A stretch of 64,000 bases of DNA, from positions 19,575 to 83,574 of the forward strand of contig CAJTMG010000012.1 of the NCBI GenBank assembly GCA_910577405.1, given 5' to 3'. The position numbers and the translations under genes are program-made. This DNA is from an uncultured Oscillibacter sp. GTDB lineage: Bacteria; Bacillota; Clostridia; Oscillospirales; Oscillospiraceae. Of this stretch, positions 17,699 to 24,786 are shown piece by piece (position 1 is the first letter of the stretch; the number at the start of each line of letters is the position of its first letter). Below the pieces are notes generated by a model. That model was not told where the DNA came from, made no database searches, and saw nothing but the letters and a program-made list of their open reading frames with translations.

Positions 17699-18189
17699 GC
17701 CTTATTCCCCTTACCAGATGTCTTTTCGGTCTGTTCCTTCACCGGAGGCCGCAATGCTGTCAATTCTTCCCGCAAGGTCTCCAGCTCTCTTCGGAGACTG
17801 TTCACCTCTTCCATAGGCGCGTAGGCCACAGCAACTGGAGCCGGGTCGACCACAGAAACGGAGGGCGGCTCATACCGGTAAGCTCGAAACAAGGGGTTTC
17901 CATCGTCGCCCAGAGCTTTGGCGTAGATGTAGCCGTGGGACCAGTCCGGCATGATGGTTAGGGCCCCGGAGAAGTCCGTGGGCACCGCCTTGGCCTCGTC
18001 GAAGGAAGCCACCGGCCGGAAGATGACGCCGGACTGTTCCGCCCTGGCCGAGGGTTGAGGCTGTGCAGGCGGCTGAGAATACTGAGCTGGGCCACCAGTC
18101 TGATAGCCATTGCCCAGCCAAGTTCGGTTGTTACCGGTCCGCTGGTTCAAAGGCTGGCCGGTATATGGGTCAAAACGGTACTGCTCCAC
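17695..18189 (-). CDS. Unknown protein, first gene of the five-gene cassette
   Basis: A GTG start at 18189 follows AAGGAG by 9 bases. The 164-residue protein has a disordered Gln/Asn/Pro-rich N-terminus, a short ordered domain (about 60-100: P-V-A-S-F-D-E-A-K-A-V-P and M-P-D-W-S-H-G-Y-I-Y), then a C-terminal coiled coil (E-E-V-N-S-L-R-R-E-L-E-T-L-R-E-E-L). The small ordered domain with F-D-E-A resembles a surface-binding module but I cannot assign it. Overlaps the next gene by 4 bases. Confidence 0.6.
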   Translation of the reverse strand: MEQYRFDPYTGQPLNQRTGNNRTWLGNGYQTGGPAQYSQPPAQPQPSARAEQSGVIFRPVASFDEAKAVPTDFSGALTIMPDWSHGYIYAKALGDDGNPLFRAYRYEPPSVSVVDPAPVAVAYAPMEEVNSLRRELETLREELTALRPPVKEQTEKTSGKGNKA

Positions 18190-18287
18190 TTGACCAACTC
18201 CTTCTGGTTTTTTCGCAAATTATTTTACAACAAATTCCAAACCAAAAACTATCAATTTCCTATCAACAAACTATCAGGGCAAAAGAA

Positions 18288-18316
18288 AGCCGCCCGGCCA
18301 TTACAGCGGGGCGGCT
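18288..18316 (-). terminator. Terminator for the 18360 gene
   Basis: On the - strand AGCCGCCC and GGGCGGCT form an 8-base stem, followed by TTCTTTTG. The adjacent AT-rich part (18200-18280) contains ACTATCA twice and TATCA once more, with no clear role. Confidence 0.65.
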
Positions 18317-18359
18317 GGACTTGCACCAGCGGCGGCGGGGTGCCGTCGGCCTTGCGGGT

Positions 18360-18872
18360 TTATGCGAAATAGTATTTGTAGTATCTTCGTTCAGCCTCTT
18401 CGAGGTCAAAAATTGAATCTTCTAGTTCTGAATCATCCTCAGACGCGGCAGCGGCATCAAGAAGTTTTATGCACAGGAGTAATTCGGCCTCCGCTTTCCG
18501 CAGTTTGTCAAAAAACTTCTCTGGGTCTCTTTTCTTCAACTTTGAAGCAGATTCACAGGATTTTTTCATTCTGACTTCTTCGACGGATTTTAGCCATGCC
18601 CTGTGTTCCCCCTCGGTAAAGCCGAAATGGATTTTTGCCTTACCGTTTTTGAGTGGGTATACGTTAACGATCCGCCCGCGCCACTCATAATGGAGACAGC
18701 CGCCAAAAACGTAGAATCCGCCATTTATACTATTCTGCCGCGTGAATTGCTCGATCTTGACTCCATCCTGACGCTCAAAAACCATAAGTTGCTTTTCGGA
18801 GATAATTTTCTCGCTCGTCCCAGCGTAGTCAAACAGGGACGGAAGAAACACATCATCGAACCAATTTTTCAT
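18360..18872 (-). CDS. Hypothetical prophage protein
   Basis: Start at 18872 is set by AAGGAGG 5 bases upstream. The 170-residue protein has a mixed N-terminal part with several aromatic residues (G-G-F-Y-V-F-G-G-C-L-H-Y-E-W) and a highly charged helical C-terminal half rich in Lys, Glu and Asp. No family recognised. It lies after the 18919 gene on the same strand and ends at a terminator. Confidence 0.55.
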   Translation of the reverse strand: MKNWFDDVFLPSLFDYAGTSEKIISEKQLMVFERQDGVKIEQFTRQNSINGGFYVFGGCLHYEWRGRIVNVYPLKNGKAKIHFGFTEGEHRAWLKSVEEVRMKKSCESASKLKKRDPEKFFDKLRKAEAELLLCIKLLDAAAASEDDSELEDSIFDLEEAERRYYKYYFA

Positions 18873-18918
18873 AAATCCTCCTTCCAGGTTTATCACCCAT
18901 GAGCGCCGCCCAGGAGGG

Positions 18919-19230
18919 TTAGACCTCCCGGGAAAGCGCGTTGTACTGGTCAATCTCTTTGCCCTTGAGCCAGCCGTAAACATACCACGCTTGCAGCACC
19001 TCTGTAATTGCCATGTCAACACCAAGGCCAATGTTGTGGCCCATGCTGCAAGCGGTTTTGTAGATGTCCTCTGTCTGTGCCATAACAGAGCGTCTATTCT
19101 CCCGTGCAATATGGCACGCCACATGGATAGGGTCTACCGCCGTGCTATACCAGTTGATGGGTGCCCTCGCGATATCGCAGGCAGCAAGCACCTCAGACAG
19201 AACGCTAAGCGTGATTTCTTTTCTTGTCAT
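18919..19230 (-). CDS. Hypothetical prophage protein under palindromic operator
   Basis: A 102-residue helical protein (A-A-C-D-I-A-R-A-P; A-C-H-I-A-R-E-N-R-R; G-L-G-V-D-M-A-I-T-E-V-L). Start at 19230 with GGGAGGGAA upstream. It is the first gene after the - strand promoter at 19336-19364, whose spacer is a perfect palindrome, so it is likely repressed by the neighbouring ribbon-helix-helix-like protein. No family known to me. Confidence 0.55.
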   Translation of the reverse strand: MTRKEITLSVLSEVLAACDIARAPINWYSTAVDPIHVACHIARENRRSVMAQTEDIYKTACSMGHNIGLGVDMAITEVLQAWYVYGWLKGKEIDQYNALSREV

Positions 19231-19335
19231 GTTAATTCCCTCCCGCCAGTTTGGGCTGTCTATCATGTGTGATTACCGGGGATGGTACCCCATAACAGGG
19301 CAGATTGCTGGGCTGTGTTGCCTCTTGTTGTTATT

Positions 19336-19364
19336 ATAATAACATGGTTTAACCATGTAATCAA
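19336..19364 (-). promoter_or_regulatory. Promoter whose 17-base spacer is a perfect palindromic operator
   Basis: On the - strand TTGATT (19359-19364) and TATTAT (19336-19341) are separated by exactly 17 bases (19342-19358). These bases form the palindrome ACATGGTT-T-AACCATGT. A repressor bound there would block RNA polymerase completely. Confidence 0.7.
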
Positions 19365-19408
19365 TAGTGAATATTTACAAAAAATAAATTTAGTTTTGTA
19401 GAAAATAT

Positions 19409-19440
19409 ACATGGTTATGCCATATAATATTTGATATAAT
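19409..19440 (+). promoter_or_regulatory. Second operator copy and -10 boxes of the RHH-like gene
   Basis: ACATGG-TTATG-CCATAT (19409 on) is a degenerate copy of the 19342-19358 palindrome. It is followed by two TATAAT boxes (19423-19428 and 19435-19440) upstream of the ATG at 19459. This fits autoregulation. Confidence 0.5.
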
Positions 19441-19458
19441 ATGTGACGAGGTGATATT

Positions 19459-19656
19459 ATGGGTTTGACTGATGCAAAAAGAAGAGCAAATAACAAATAC
19501 ATTGCTGCTAATATGACCGTTTTGGGATGCAAAATGCGCAAAGACAAAGCAGATCGATTCAAGATGGCCTGTAAATTAGCTGGAACTACTCCAAATGCTG
19601 TATTTACCAAAGCTGTTAATGCGTTTTTGGGCGAAAAAGAAGAGGCCTGGGATTAA
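19459..19656 (+). CDS. Small ribbon-helix-helix-like DNA-binding protein
   Basis: A 65-residue basic protein. The core (V-L-G-C-K-M-R-K-D-K-A-D-R-F-K-M-A-C-K-L-A-G-T-T-P-N-A-V) has the strand-helix-helix pattern of Arc/MetJ/CopG-like repressors. It is divergent from the 18919 gene, with a palindromic operator between them, which supports a local repressor role. GAGGTG precedes the ATG. Confidence 0.65.
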   Translation: MGLTDAKRRANNKYIAANMTVLGCKMRKDKADRFKMACKLAGTTPNAVFTKAVNAFLGEKEEAWD

Positions 19657-19684
19657 ATTCCTCGGTCCTCTTCTTTTGCGTTAT

Positions 19685-19891
19685 TCAATTCTGTACTTTT
19701 TGGATTTTGTCTTTTATGGATCTGATACGGCGGTCCACAGTGGGAACAGACAGGCGCAAGGCTTCCGATATCTGCACACGGGATTTTCCGCGCGCACAGA
19801 GGTCAAAGACGGCCTGCTCCTCATCGGTGAAATTACAATCCCTGCGGTATCGCTGACAATCCGAAAGGATCATGCAACGCAGGAGGATCAT
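19685..19891 (-). CDS. Small LuxR/sigma-4-like helix-turn-helix protein
   Basis: A 68-residue protein beginning directly after the endolysin stop. Residues 20-62 (F-T-D-E-E-Q-A-V-F-D-L-C-A-R-G-K-S-R-V-Q-I-S-E-A-L-x-L-S) have the LuxR/sigma region 4 helix-turn-helix pattern. It may be a late regulator. It could also start at the internal ATG at 19873, but the ribosome site favours 19891. Confidence 0.6.
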   Translation of the reverse strand: MILLRCMILSDCQRYRRDCNFTDEEQAVFDLCARGKSRVQISEALRLSVPTVDRRIRSIKDKIQKVQN

Positions 19892-20530
19892 TTACACCTT
19901 CCCGATTTTCTTCGCGAACCGATAGAGCATGGTACACATCTGCTGGCGGGTAAGGGTCTGGGAGAGCATCAGATCACCGGAGCTGTTGCCGGTGAGGATG
20001 CCATTCTTTTTTGCCCACTCGACGGCTTCCTTGTGGGCGGGGCTGGGGGTATTGTCCATAGGTTTGACCTCCTTATCATAATTTGGACGGATGTAGGCTT
20101 TGACGGTGTATGTCTGCCGGGTCCTGCGGCAAACCATCCCGCCGTTGGACTGACTGCCGGAAGAACCGGGGGATGTGTTGCCCTCAATGGCCGTGATGGA
20201 GTTGCCGGACGCGGATTCAACGATGCCGGTATGCCCAAAGGTGTAGATCACGATGTCCCCAGCACGCGGCGCGGAAGTTTTGACCTGATCCGGATGATTA
20301 CGCTTGTACCAGTTCAGCAGTTCGCCGCAGGAGGCCGTGACGCAGGGCAAACGCATATCGGCACGGGCAAAACACCACTGCACAAAGCACATACACCAAG
20401 GGTAAGCAGAGCCGGAGACACTTTTGCCGTAATACCAAGTATTGTACTTGACATTGTTGGAGTTTGCCGGAGACTCTTTTACTCCCAGCTCTTTCCGGGC
20501 AACGTCTAAGACTCCTTTAGTTGTTGCCAT
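19892..20530 (-). CDS. Endolysin: CHAP peptidase with C-terminal SLH-like module
   Basis: Start at 20530 is taken because the product then begins like other CHAP lysins (about 212 residues). The N-terminal CHAP domain (to about 135) shows the catalytic Cys in Y-P-W-C-M-C-F-V and His in F-G-H-T-G-I-V. The C-terminal part (A-V-E-W-A-K-K-N-G-I-L ... L-S-Q-T-L-T-R-Q-Q) resembles an S-layer-homology type wall-binding segment. It would cut peptidoglycan at lysis. It overlaps the holin gene by 14 bases. Confidence 0.85.
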   Translation of the reverse strand: MATTKGVLDVARKELGVKESPANSNNVKYNTWYYGKSVSGSAYPWCMCFVQWCFARADMRLPCVTASCGELLNWYKRNHPDQVKTSAPRAGDIVIYTFGHTGIVESASGNSITAIEGNTSPGSSGSQSNGGMVCRRTRQTYTVKAYIRPNYDKEVKPMDNTPSPAHKEAVEWAKKNGILTGNSSGDLMLSQTLTRQQMCTMLYRFAKKIGKV

Positions 20531-20828
20531 TGCCGTTGCCCTCATTCTTGATGCTAATTGTGTCAGAACTGTGCGGGAAAATATCCTGTGCGGGCTTCAG
20601 GGCATCCATCAGCATTTCGACCATACCGGTAGTGGCCCCGGCAGCGTCAGCCTTGGCCTCGCCCATGATGTACGCCACCACCGACGCCGCAGAAACCACC
20701 GCACCTGCCACGGTAGAGATCGTGCTTTCGTCAAGGCCGAAGACCATTGCCAGGCCAGCGACGATTCCAGCAATTGCCGCCCAAAGTTTGCGGCTGCTGA
20801 GTTTGCGTTTCAAGTCAATCTTGTTCAT
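20517..20828 (-). CDS. Putative holin
   Basis: A 103-residue protein with start at 20828 (AGAAGG upstream). A basic N-terminus is followed by two hydrophobic segments (LWAAIAGIVAGLAMVFGL and VAGAVVSAASVVAYIMG), then a polar tail. Size, topology and the overlap with the endolysin gene fit a phage holin. The longer frame to 20891 lacks a ribosome site. Confidence 0.75.
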   Translation of the reverse strand: MNKIDLKRKLSSRKLWAAIAGIVAGLAMVFGLDESTISTVAGAVVSAASVVAYIMGEAKADAAGATTGMVEMLMDALKPAQDIFPHSSDTISIKNEGNGNGNN

Positions 20829-20900
20829 ATAGTACCTTCTTTCTCCGGATTTGCTCCGGTTTTTAACTTTTTGGGCCATTTTTGTTAACAAAAATTTTTT

Positions 20901-20951
20901 ACGCTAATTTTAGCATTTTCTATTGACAAACCGCTAATATTAGCGTATAAT
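20901..20951 (+). promoter_or_regulatory. Strong promoter with two palindromic operators
   Basis: TTGACA (20923-20928), a 17-base spacer and TATAAT (20946-20951) form a near-consensus promoter. The spacer holds the perfect palindrome CGCTAATATTAGCG (20932-20945). A second, degenerate copy (GCTAA-TT-TTAGC, 20903-20914) lies just upstream of -35. It drives the + strand operon 20991-23430. Confidence 0.8.
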
Positions 20952-20990
20952 AAGAAACATCAAGAGGGGAAACCCAAGGAGGAAAACAAA

Positions 20991-21347
20991 ATGAAGAAGT
21001 ACAATCTGTCTAGCATCATGAAGGCCGCATGGGTACGGTTCAAGAAGTTCAACGCTCCCTATAACGGCAAGATCGTTCACACCTTCAGCGAGTGCCTGAA
21101 AGCTGCTTGGGCTGAGGCTAAGAAAGCTGCCCGCGTGTTCACCGGCATCGTACGCAACGTGCAGGTCGCCGGGACCATGATGCACCCCGTTCTGGTCAAC
21201 GTCGACATGGACGATCTGACCGTTACCGGCAACACTTTCCCTGTGCGTAAGCTGATGCGGGAGCTTGGCCTTGATTGGGACAAGGAGAACAAGGCTTGGA
21301 CCGGGACCCGTGAAACCCTGAATGCCCTTTGTGTCAAGTACGTCTGA
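20991..21347 (+). CDS. Unknown prophage protein, first gene of the + strand insert operon
   Basis: A 118-residue basic protein. The N-terminus (M-K-K-Y-N-L-S-S-I-M-K-A-A-W, then F-S-E-C-L-K-A-A-W-A-E-A-K-K) has two similar A-A-W helical motifs. The C-terminal part is beta-rich with L-G-L-D-W-D-K-E-N-K-A-W-T-G-T. This type of N-terminus is common in small proteins of Firmicute phages, but no function is known to me. GGAGG precedes the ATG. First gene after the operator-controlled promoter. Confidence 0.65.
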   Translation: MKKYNLSSIMKAAWVRFKKFNAPYNGKIVHTFSECLKAAWAEAKKAARVFTGIVRNVQVAGTMMHPVLVNVDMDDLTVTGNTFPVRKLMRELGLDWDKENKAWTGTRETLNALCVKYV

Positions 21348-21363
21348 TATTAAGGAGGAAAAG

Positions 21364-21723
21364 ATGAATAGCCTTAATCCTATCAACTGGGGCAAATTGC
21401 CCGAAGAAATCTTGAATTCCATCGAGGCCGCAAAAGCGGAATATGGGTGGGATAGCATTGGAATCCGTATACAGGAAGATATCCCCTTCACGGTCGGTCC
21501 TATCAATCATGTTTCTCACGTATGGATTGATGGTGAAGAAACCGACGAAGAATTGCCTGGCATTTGCACGATTTCTGCGACTTGCATCAATATCTTGTGC
21601 AAGGCGGCTACTGGTTATATTGGGGATCATGTTGCCATCATTGCAGGTGATGTTGTACAGTACGGAGAAGACTTAGGTGAAGTAATTATGTCAGACGCCG
21701 AAGTGGTGGAGGTATTAGTATGA
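21364..21723 (+). CDS. Unknown acidic prophage protein
   Basis: Start at 21364 after TAAGGAGG; the 119-residue product is acidic (W-I-D-G-E-E-T-D-E-E-L-P-G) and has no membrane segment. The hydrophobic strand pattern I-A-G-D-V-V-Q-Y-G-E-D-L-G-E-V-I closes a likely alpha/beta fold. Overlaps the next start (ATGA), so it is translated with the XRE gene. Function unknown. Confidence 0.6.
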   Translation: MNSLNPINWGKLPEEILNSIEAAKAEYGWDSIGIRIQEDIPFTVGPINHVSHVWIDGEETDEELPGICTISATCINILCKAATGYIGDHVAIIAGDVVQYGEDLGEVIMSDAEVVEVLV

Positions 21724-22001
21724 GGCGCAAATATAGAGACTGCCAGCGGGCGGACGGGAATTGCTCCGCCTGCAATCTGGTCAATTACGGGCTGGACTGC
21801 CACAACCGGACGATTGTCAGCCTGGAGTGGACGCGGCTGGCGGTTGGGATGTCTCAAAAGGAGCTTGCGGAAAAGTCCGGGGTGAACATCCGGCAGATTC
21901 AGCGGGTAGAACTGGGGGAGGCGGAGGCCGGAAACCTGACCGCCAAGAATCTCCTTGCCCTGGCTGATGCTCTTGGCGTAGAAGTAAGGGATTTGATTTG
22001 A
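21720..22001 (+). CDS. XRE-family regulator of the insert operon
   Basis: A 93-residue protein. An N-terminal cysteine group (C-Q-R-A-D-G-N-C-S-A-C-N-L) is followed by a Cro/C1 helix-turn-helix (about 38-93: L-A-V-G-M-S-Q-K-E-L-A-E-K-S-G-V-N-I-R-Q-I-Q-R). Being inside an operon whose promoter spacer is a palindrome, it is the natural candidate to bind there and autoregulate. GGAGG precedes the start. Confidence 0.75.
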   Translation: MRRKYRDCQRADGNCSACNLVNYGLDCHNRTIVSLEWTRLAVGMSQKELAEKSGVNIRQIQRVELGEAEAGNLTAKNLLALADALGVEVRDLI

Positions 22002-22002
22002 T

Positions 22003-23430
22003 ATGGGGGGAAAATTGGATTTAACTGGGCAGGTTTATGGGGATTTGACGGTTCTGGAAGACACTGGAAAGCGGTTCCACAGAAGTGTTGTCTGGCTTTG
22101 CCATTGCTCTTGTGGGAATGAATGCGAAGTCCCTGCTATGCATTTGCGATCCGGGTCTAAAACAAATTGTGGATGCAAAAAACGGAAAACTGAAAAGAGA
22201 AAGCAACCGGGAATAAAAGACATATCTGGGTTAGTTTTTGGGGAGCTTACAGCAATAAGGCCGACTGAAAAGCGACAATCCGGCAGCATTGTCTGGGAAT
22301 GCGTATGCTCTTGTGGGAAAACAGTCTATGAGCCCGCTATAATGCTCAGATATGGAAGTGCTTCTTCATGCGGTCATAATCGAGGCAGGAAAAAGGGGCC
22401 AAATAGTGGTAAAAATTTAACAGGGAAAATATTCGGTGAACTTACAGTACTAAGGTATACTGATGAACGGAATAGCTATGGCGGAATCCTTTGGGAATGT
22501 CAATGCTCTTGCGGTAAAATTTGCAAATTCTCCACAGGCGATTTGATCAGAGGAATTGTAAAATCTTGTGGCCATGAAAAACTTGATTTAAAAAGCGGTA
22601 AAAGGCCTGTTTTAAGCGAAAATGATAAATTAGATTTGCTCATAAATGAAAAGATAGATCTAGTTGGAACGCGTGTGGGAAGGCTTGTAGTATTAGGTGG
22701 AATAAAAAGAAGCATTTCATATTGGTTTTGCCGTTGCGACTGCGGACGCCCGATAATATTGGAAGCAGATGTTGCAAAAAAACAAAAATCTTGTGGGAGT
22801 TGTATTTCTAAATGCTCTAATAAAACTGCTGCAATTTGCCCAGTTTGCAAAGGTGAGTTCCAAATTGTTTTTGACGGCAATCCAACCCCACAATTTTGTG
22901 AAGAATGCTCAAAAATATATGCTGGAAATCGCTATTTTATATGCCCAGTTTGCGACAAACTTTTTGAATCTTTAAGCGTAGACAATGCAATAACTTGCCA
23001 TGATGAATTGTGTGAAAAATTTTGGAGCAGTTATATGCGCAGAAGAATGAGCGAAAAAACTTGGATAAGTTATATGCATGGAAGAGTAGGAAGTAGAAAA
23101 ACTATAGAGAATTTAAAAAAAGCTAATGATGCGTTAAAGGTCTCTCCAAATTCTGGACGTTTTGTGTCAAATAATAGGGCGAAAATTTGGACGTTAATTG
23201 ACCCATCTGGCAATGAAATTGTCGTTCGGAACCTTCTCTTATGGGCACGTGAAAATGCGGGATTATTTGGAAAACCAAACAACGACAAATCAGCGTCCCA
23301 GATTTCCAGTGGATTTAAGGCAATCGCAAAGACTTTGGCCGTAAATCAAAACGTGTCAGGAAAACCAATAAAGGCTAAGACATACTTTGGTTGGACCTTA
23401 AAAGAGCTTCCAAAAAAACCCGAAGATTAG
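22003..23430 (+). CDS. Four-fold zinc-ribbon repeat protein, unknown function
   Basis: A 475-residue protein with four copies of one unit (about 6-58, 73-124, 137-191, 217-267). Each runs G-x-x-x-G-x-L-T-V-L ... W-x-C-x-C-x-C-G ... S-C-G and has Cys pairs fit for zinc. Two further Cys clusters follow (C-P-V-C-K near 279 and C-P-V-C-D near 314). A C-terminal part (about 394-465: I-W-T-L-I-D-P-S-G-N-E-I-V-V-R-N-L) resembles the DNA-contact tail of phage homing endonucleases. No HNH, GIY or AP2 nuclease core is seen. Composition is AT-rich relative to neighbours, suggesting recent acquisition. Likely DNA or RNA binding. Confidence 0.7.
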   Translation: MGGKLDLTGQVYGDLTVLEDTGKRFHRSVVWLCHCSCGNECEVPAMHLRSGSKTNCGCKKRKTEKRKQPGIKDISGLVFGELTAIRPTEKRQSGSIVWECVCSCGKTVYEPAIMLRYGSASSCGHNRGRKKGPNSGKNLTGKIFGELTVLRYTDERNSYGGILWECQCSCGKICKFSTGDLIRGIVKSCGHEKLDLKSGKRPVLSENDKLDLLINEKIDLVGTRVGRLVVLGGIKRSISYWFCRCDCGRPIILEADVAKKQKSCGSCISKCSNKTAAICPVCKGEFQIVFDGNPTPQFCEECSKIYAGNRYFICPVCDKLFESLSVDNAITCHDELCEKFWSSYMRRRMSEKTWISYMHGRVGSRKTIENLKKANDALKVSPNSGRFVSNNRAKIWTLIDPSGNEIVVRNLLLWARENAGLFGKPNNDKSASQISSGFKAIAKTLAVNQNVSGKPIKAKTYFGWTLKELPKKPED

Positions 23431-23439
23431 ATTTGCATC

Positions 23440-23470
23440 AAACCGCTCGCCCCATGTGGCCGGGCGGTTT
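23440..23470. terminator. Bidirectional terminator between convergent genes
   Basis: AAACCGC and GCGGTTT form the outer stem with GCC/GGC inside; T or A runs lie on both sides. It separates the + operon from the - strand lysis/tail genes. Confidence 0.65.
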
Positions 23471-23678
23471 ATTCTTCTTCGCCCTCTTTCCCCCCGGCGC
23501 GAACCTTGCTGATCTTGATTCCCGCCAGCAGAAGGGCCTCCACGCCGCCAGCGCCTAGGGTGTACTGAATGAGCGTATCCGGCACGGAATCCTTGATGCA
23601 GAAAATCACGGTCATTGCAACGATAAACGCCACGGCAAAGAGGCCCATTGCCAAAAGGATAAGGTTTGAAGTCTTCAC
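23469..23678 (-). CDS. Small two-helix membrane protein (lysis module)
   Basis: A 69-residue protein with a hydrophobic N-terminal helix (ILLAMGLFAVAFIVAMTVIF), a second weak one (TLGAGGVEALLLAGIKI) and an acidic tail. It starts in the 3' end of the XhlA-like gene (ATGA overlap). Position and topology suggest a holin or holin partner. Confidence 0.6.
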   Translation of the reverse strand: MKTSNLILLAMGLFAVAFIVAMTVIFCIKDSVPDTLIQYTLGAGGVEALLLAGIKISKVRAGGKEGEEE

Positions 23679-23998
23679 AGGCCCACCCTCCCCAGCAGAA
23701 ACGCAATGACGGCTGCCATGACTGCCCAGATGGTTTTATCTACGATGCCGTCCCAGCGTTTGGCGGGTTTGGATTCCAGCTCGCTGAGTTTACGGTTCAG
23801 TTCGTCGTGGCGGCGGGTCAGGTTGTCCAGCTTTTCCAGAATGTTTTTGTACTGTTCTCCCTGGATGCCTTCCAGCCGTTCCAGTTCGCGCAGGCGGTCA
23901 AAGACTTCCCGGTGAGTACTCCCGTGCTGCTCGTTGGCCCGTTCCAGTGCTTCAATCCGGGCAGTCATGACGCAGGGTTCGCATTTGTTTTCGGGCAT
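23675..23998 (-). CDS. XhlA-like protein (coiled coil plus C-terminal membrane helix)
   Basis: Start at the ATG at 23998, because AGGAGG directly abuts the alternative GTG. The 107-residue product has a cysteine pair near the N-terminus, a long coiled coil (about 15-80) and a C-terminal membrane helix (TIWAVMAAVIAFLLGRV), as in XhlA proteins that assist holins in Bacillus-type phages. Confidence 0.7.
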   Translation of the reverse strand: MPENKCEPCVMTARIEALERANEQHGSTHREVFDRLRELERLEGIQGEQYKNILEKLDNLTRRHDELNRKLSELESKPAKRWDGIVDKTIWAVMAAVIAFLLGRVGL

Positions 23999-24010
23999 AA
24001 GTTTCACCTC

Positions 24011-24436
24011 CTACTTTTCCCACGCCGCCGGGTACTCATCTGGCGAAAAATTGGTATCCTGTGTACAGCGGTAAATCAGGCCATCGGACCAAATCATATA
24101 CTCGCCTGTCCGGTATATGTCGTGCGCACCTTGGACAGGCACGAAGGGCCGTGCTGTCTCTGGGCTGGTGCCGTGGAGGGGCCGATTGAAGGTGTACCAG
24201 GCGGATTTTTCGGGGTGAATATCCGGATAAACGGCGTTGTCATAAGCCTGGAAACACTCCCAGGTCTGGCCGTCGGCGTTGTAGATGTCGCCGGTCTTGT
24301 ATTTACCAGGTGTCCAATCCGGGTACAGCCCCGAGGCCCGCAGGCGTTTGTCGTCCGTGTCTACGCTTTCTCCGGCCAACGTCAGGCGGGAGAGATAGAT
24401 GGAGCTGGTCAGCGCCGCTAACTGCTTGTCCGTCAT
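24011..24436 (-). CDS. Tail-associated protein with chitin-binding-3-like module
   Basis: A 141-residue protein. The segments Y-K-T-G-D-I-Y ... G-Q-T-W-E-C-F-Q-A-Y and Y-R-T-G-E-Y-M-I-W-S-D-G-L-I-Y-R-C have the aromatic spacing of two CBM5/12-type (ChtBD3) carbohydrate-binding modules. Located between tail fibre and lysis genes, so probably involved in cell-surface glycan binding. It overlaps the next gene by 4 bases. Confidence 0.65.
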   Translation of the reverse strand: MTDKQLAALTSSIYLSRLTLAGESVDTDDKRLRASGLYPDWTPGKYKTGDIYNADGQTWECFQAYDNAVYPDIHPEKSAWYTFNRPLHGTSPETARPFVPVQGAHDIYRTGEYMIWSDGLIYRCTQDTNFSPDEYPAAWEK

Positions 24437-24774
24437 AATGCAAGCCCCCTTTCAATAGCAGCGGTCAGGGCGGCAGTTTCGGCTTCTACGGCAGACACGC
24501 GCTCTTCTAATGTATCCGGTGTATCCGGGACTTCCGGCGGGTCTGTCGGCTCTGGAAGTTCTGCCAGATATGCCTGATAGGCATCTTCATTCCACTGGCA
24601 ACTTGTCACGGTTTCACCGTCGTGCTGAATCAAGACGAAACCAGCCGCCTTCTTGTTTTCCGGATAAAAGACGGGCAAAAACTCATCTGGGAAAGCCAGC
24701 AGGCCAGGAGCCGCGATAGACTGTGGCGCTGGAAAGCCTCCTCCAGGGTTTGGATCCGGATGGATGTAATACAT
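24433..24774 (-). CDS. Small tail-region protein with Pro-rich linker and coiled coil
   Basis: A 113-residue protein: Pro/Gly-rich start, a short mixed domain, then a linker of Pro, Glu and Thr and a C-terminal coiled coil (L-E-E-R-V-S-A-V-E-A-E-T-A-A-L). It resembles small XkdW/XkdX-like proteins found after tail fibre genes; assignment uncertain. Confidence 0.55.
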   Translation of the reverse strand: MYYIHPDPNPGGGFPAPQSIAAPGLLAFPDEFLPVFYPENKKAAGFVLIQHDGETVTSCQWNEDAYQAYLAELPEPTDPPEVPDTPDTLEERVSAVEAETAALTAAIERGLAL

Positions 24775-24786
24775 ATTTCACGTCTC

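Noticed and set aside
19595..20509. 304-codon + strand frame over the endolysin
   Set aside because: Antisense to a recognised CHAP endolysin; no start signal.
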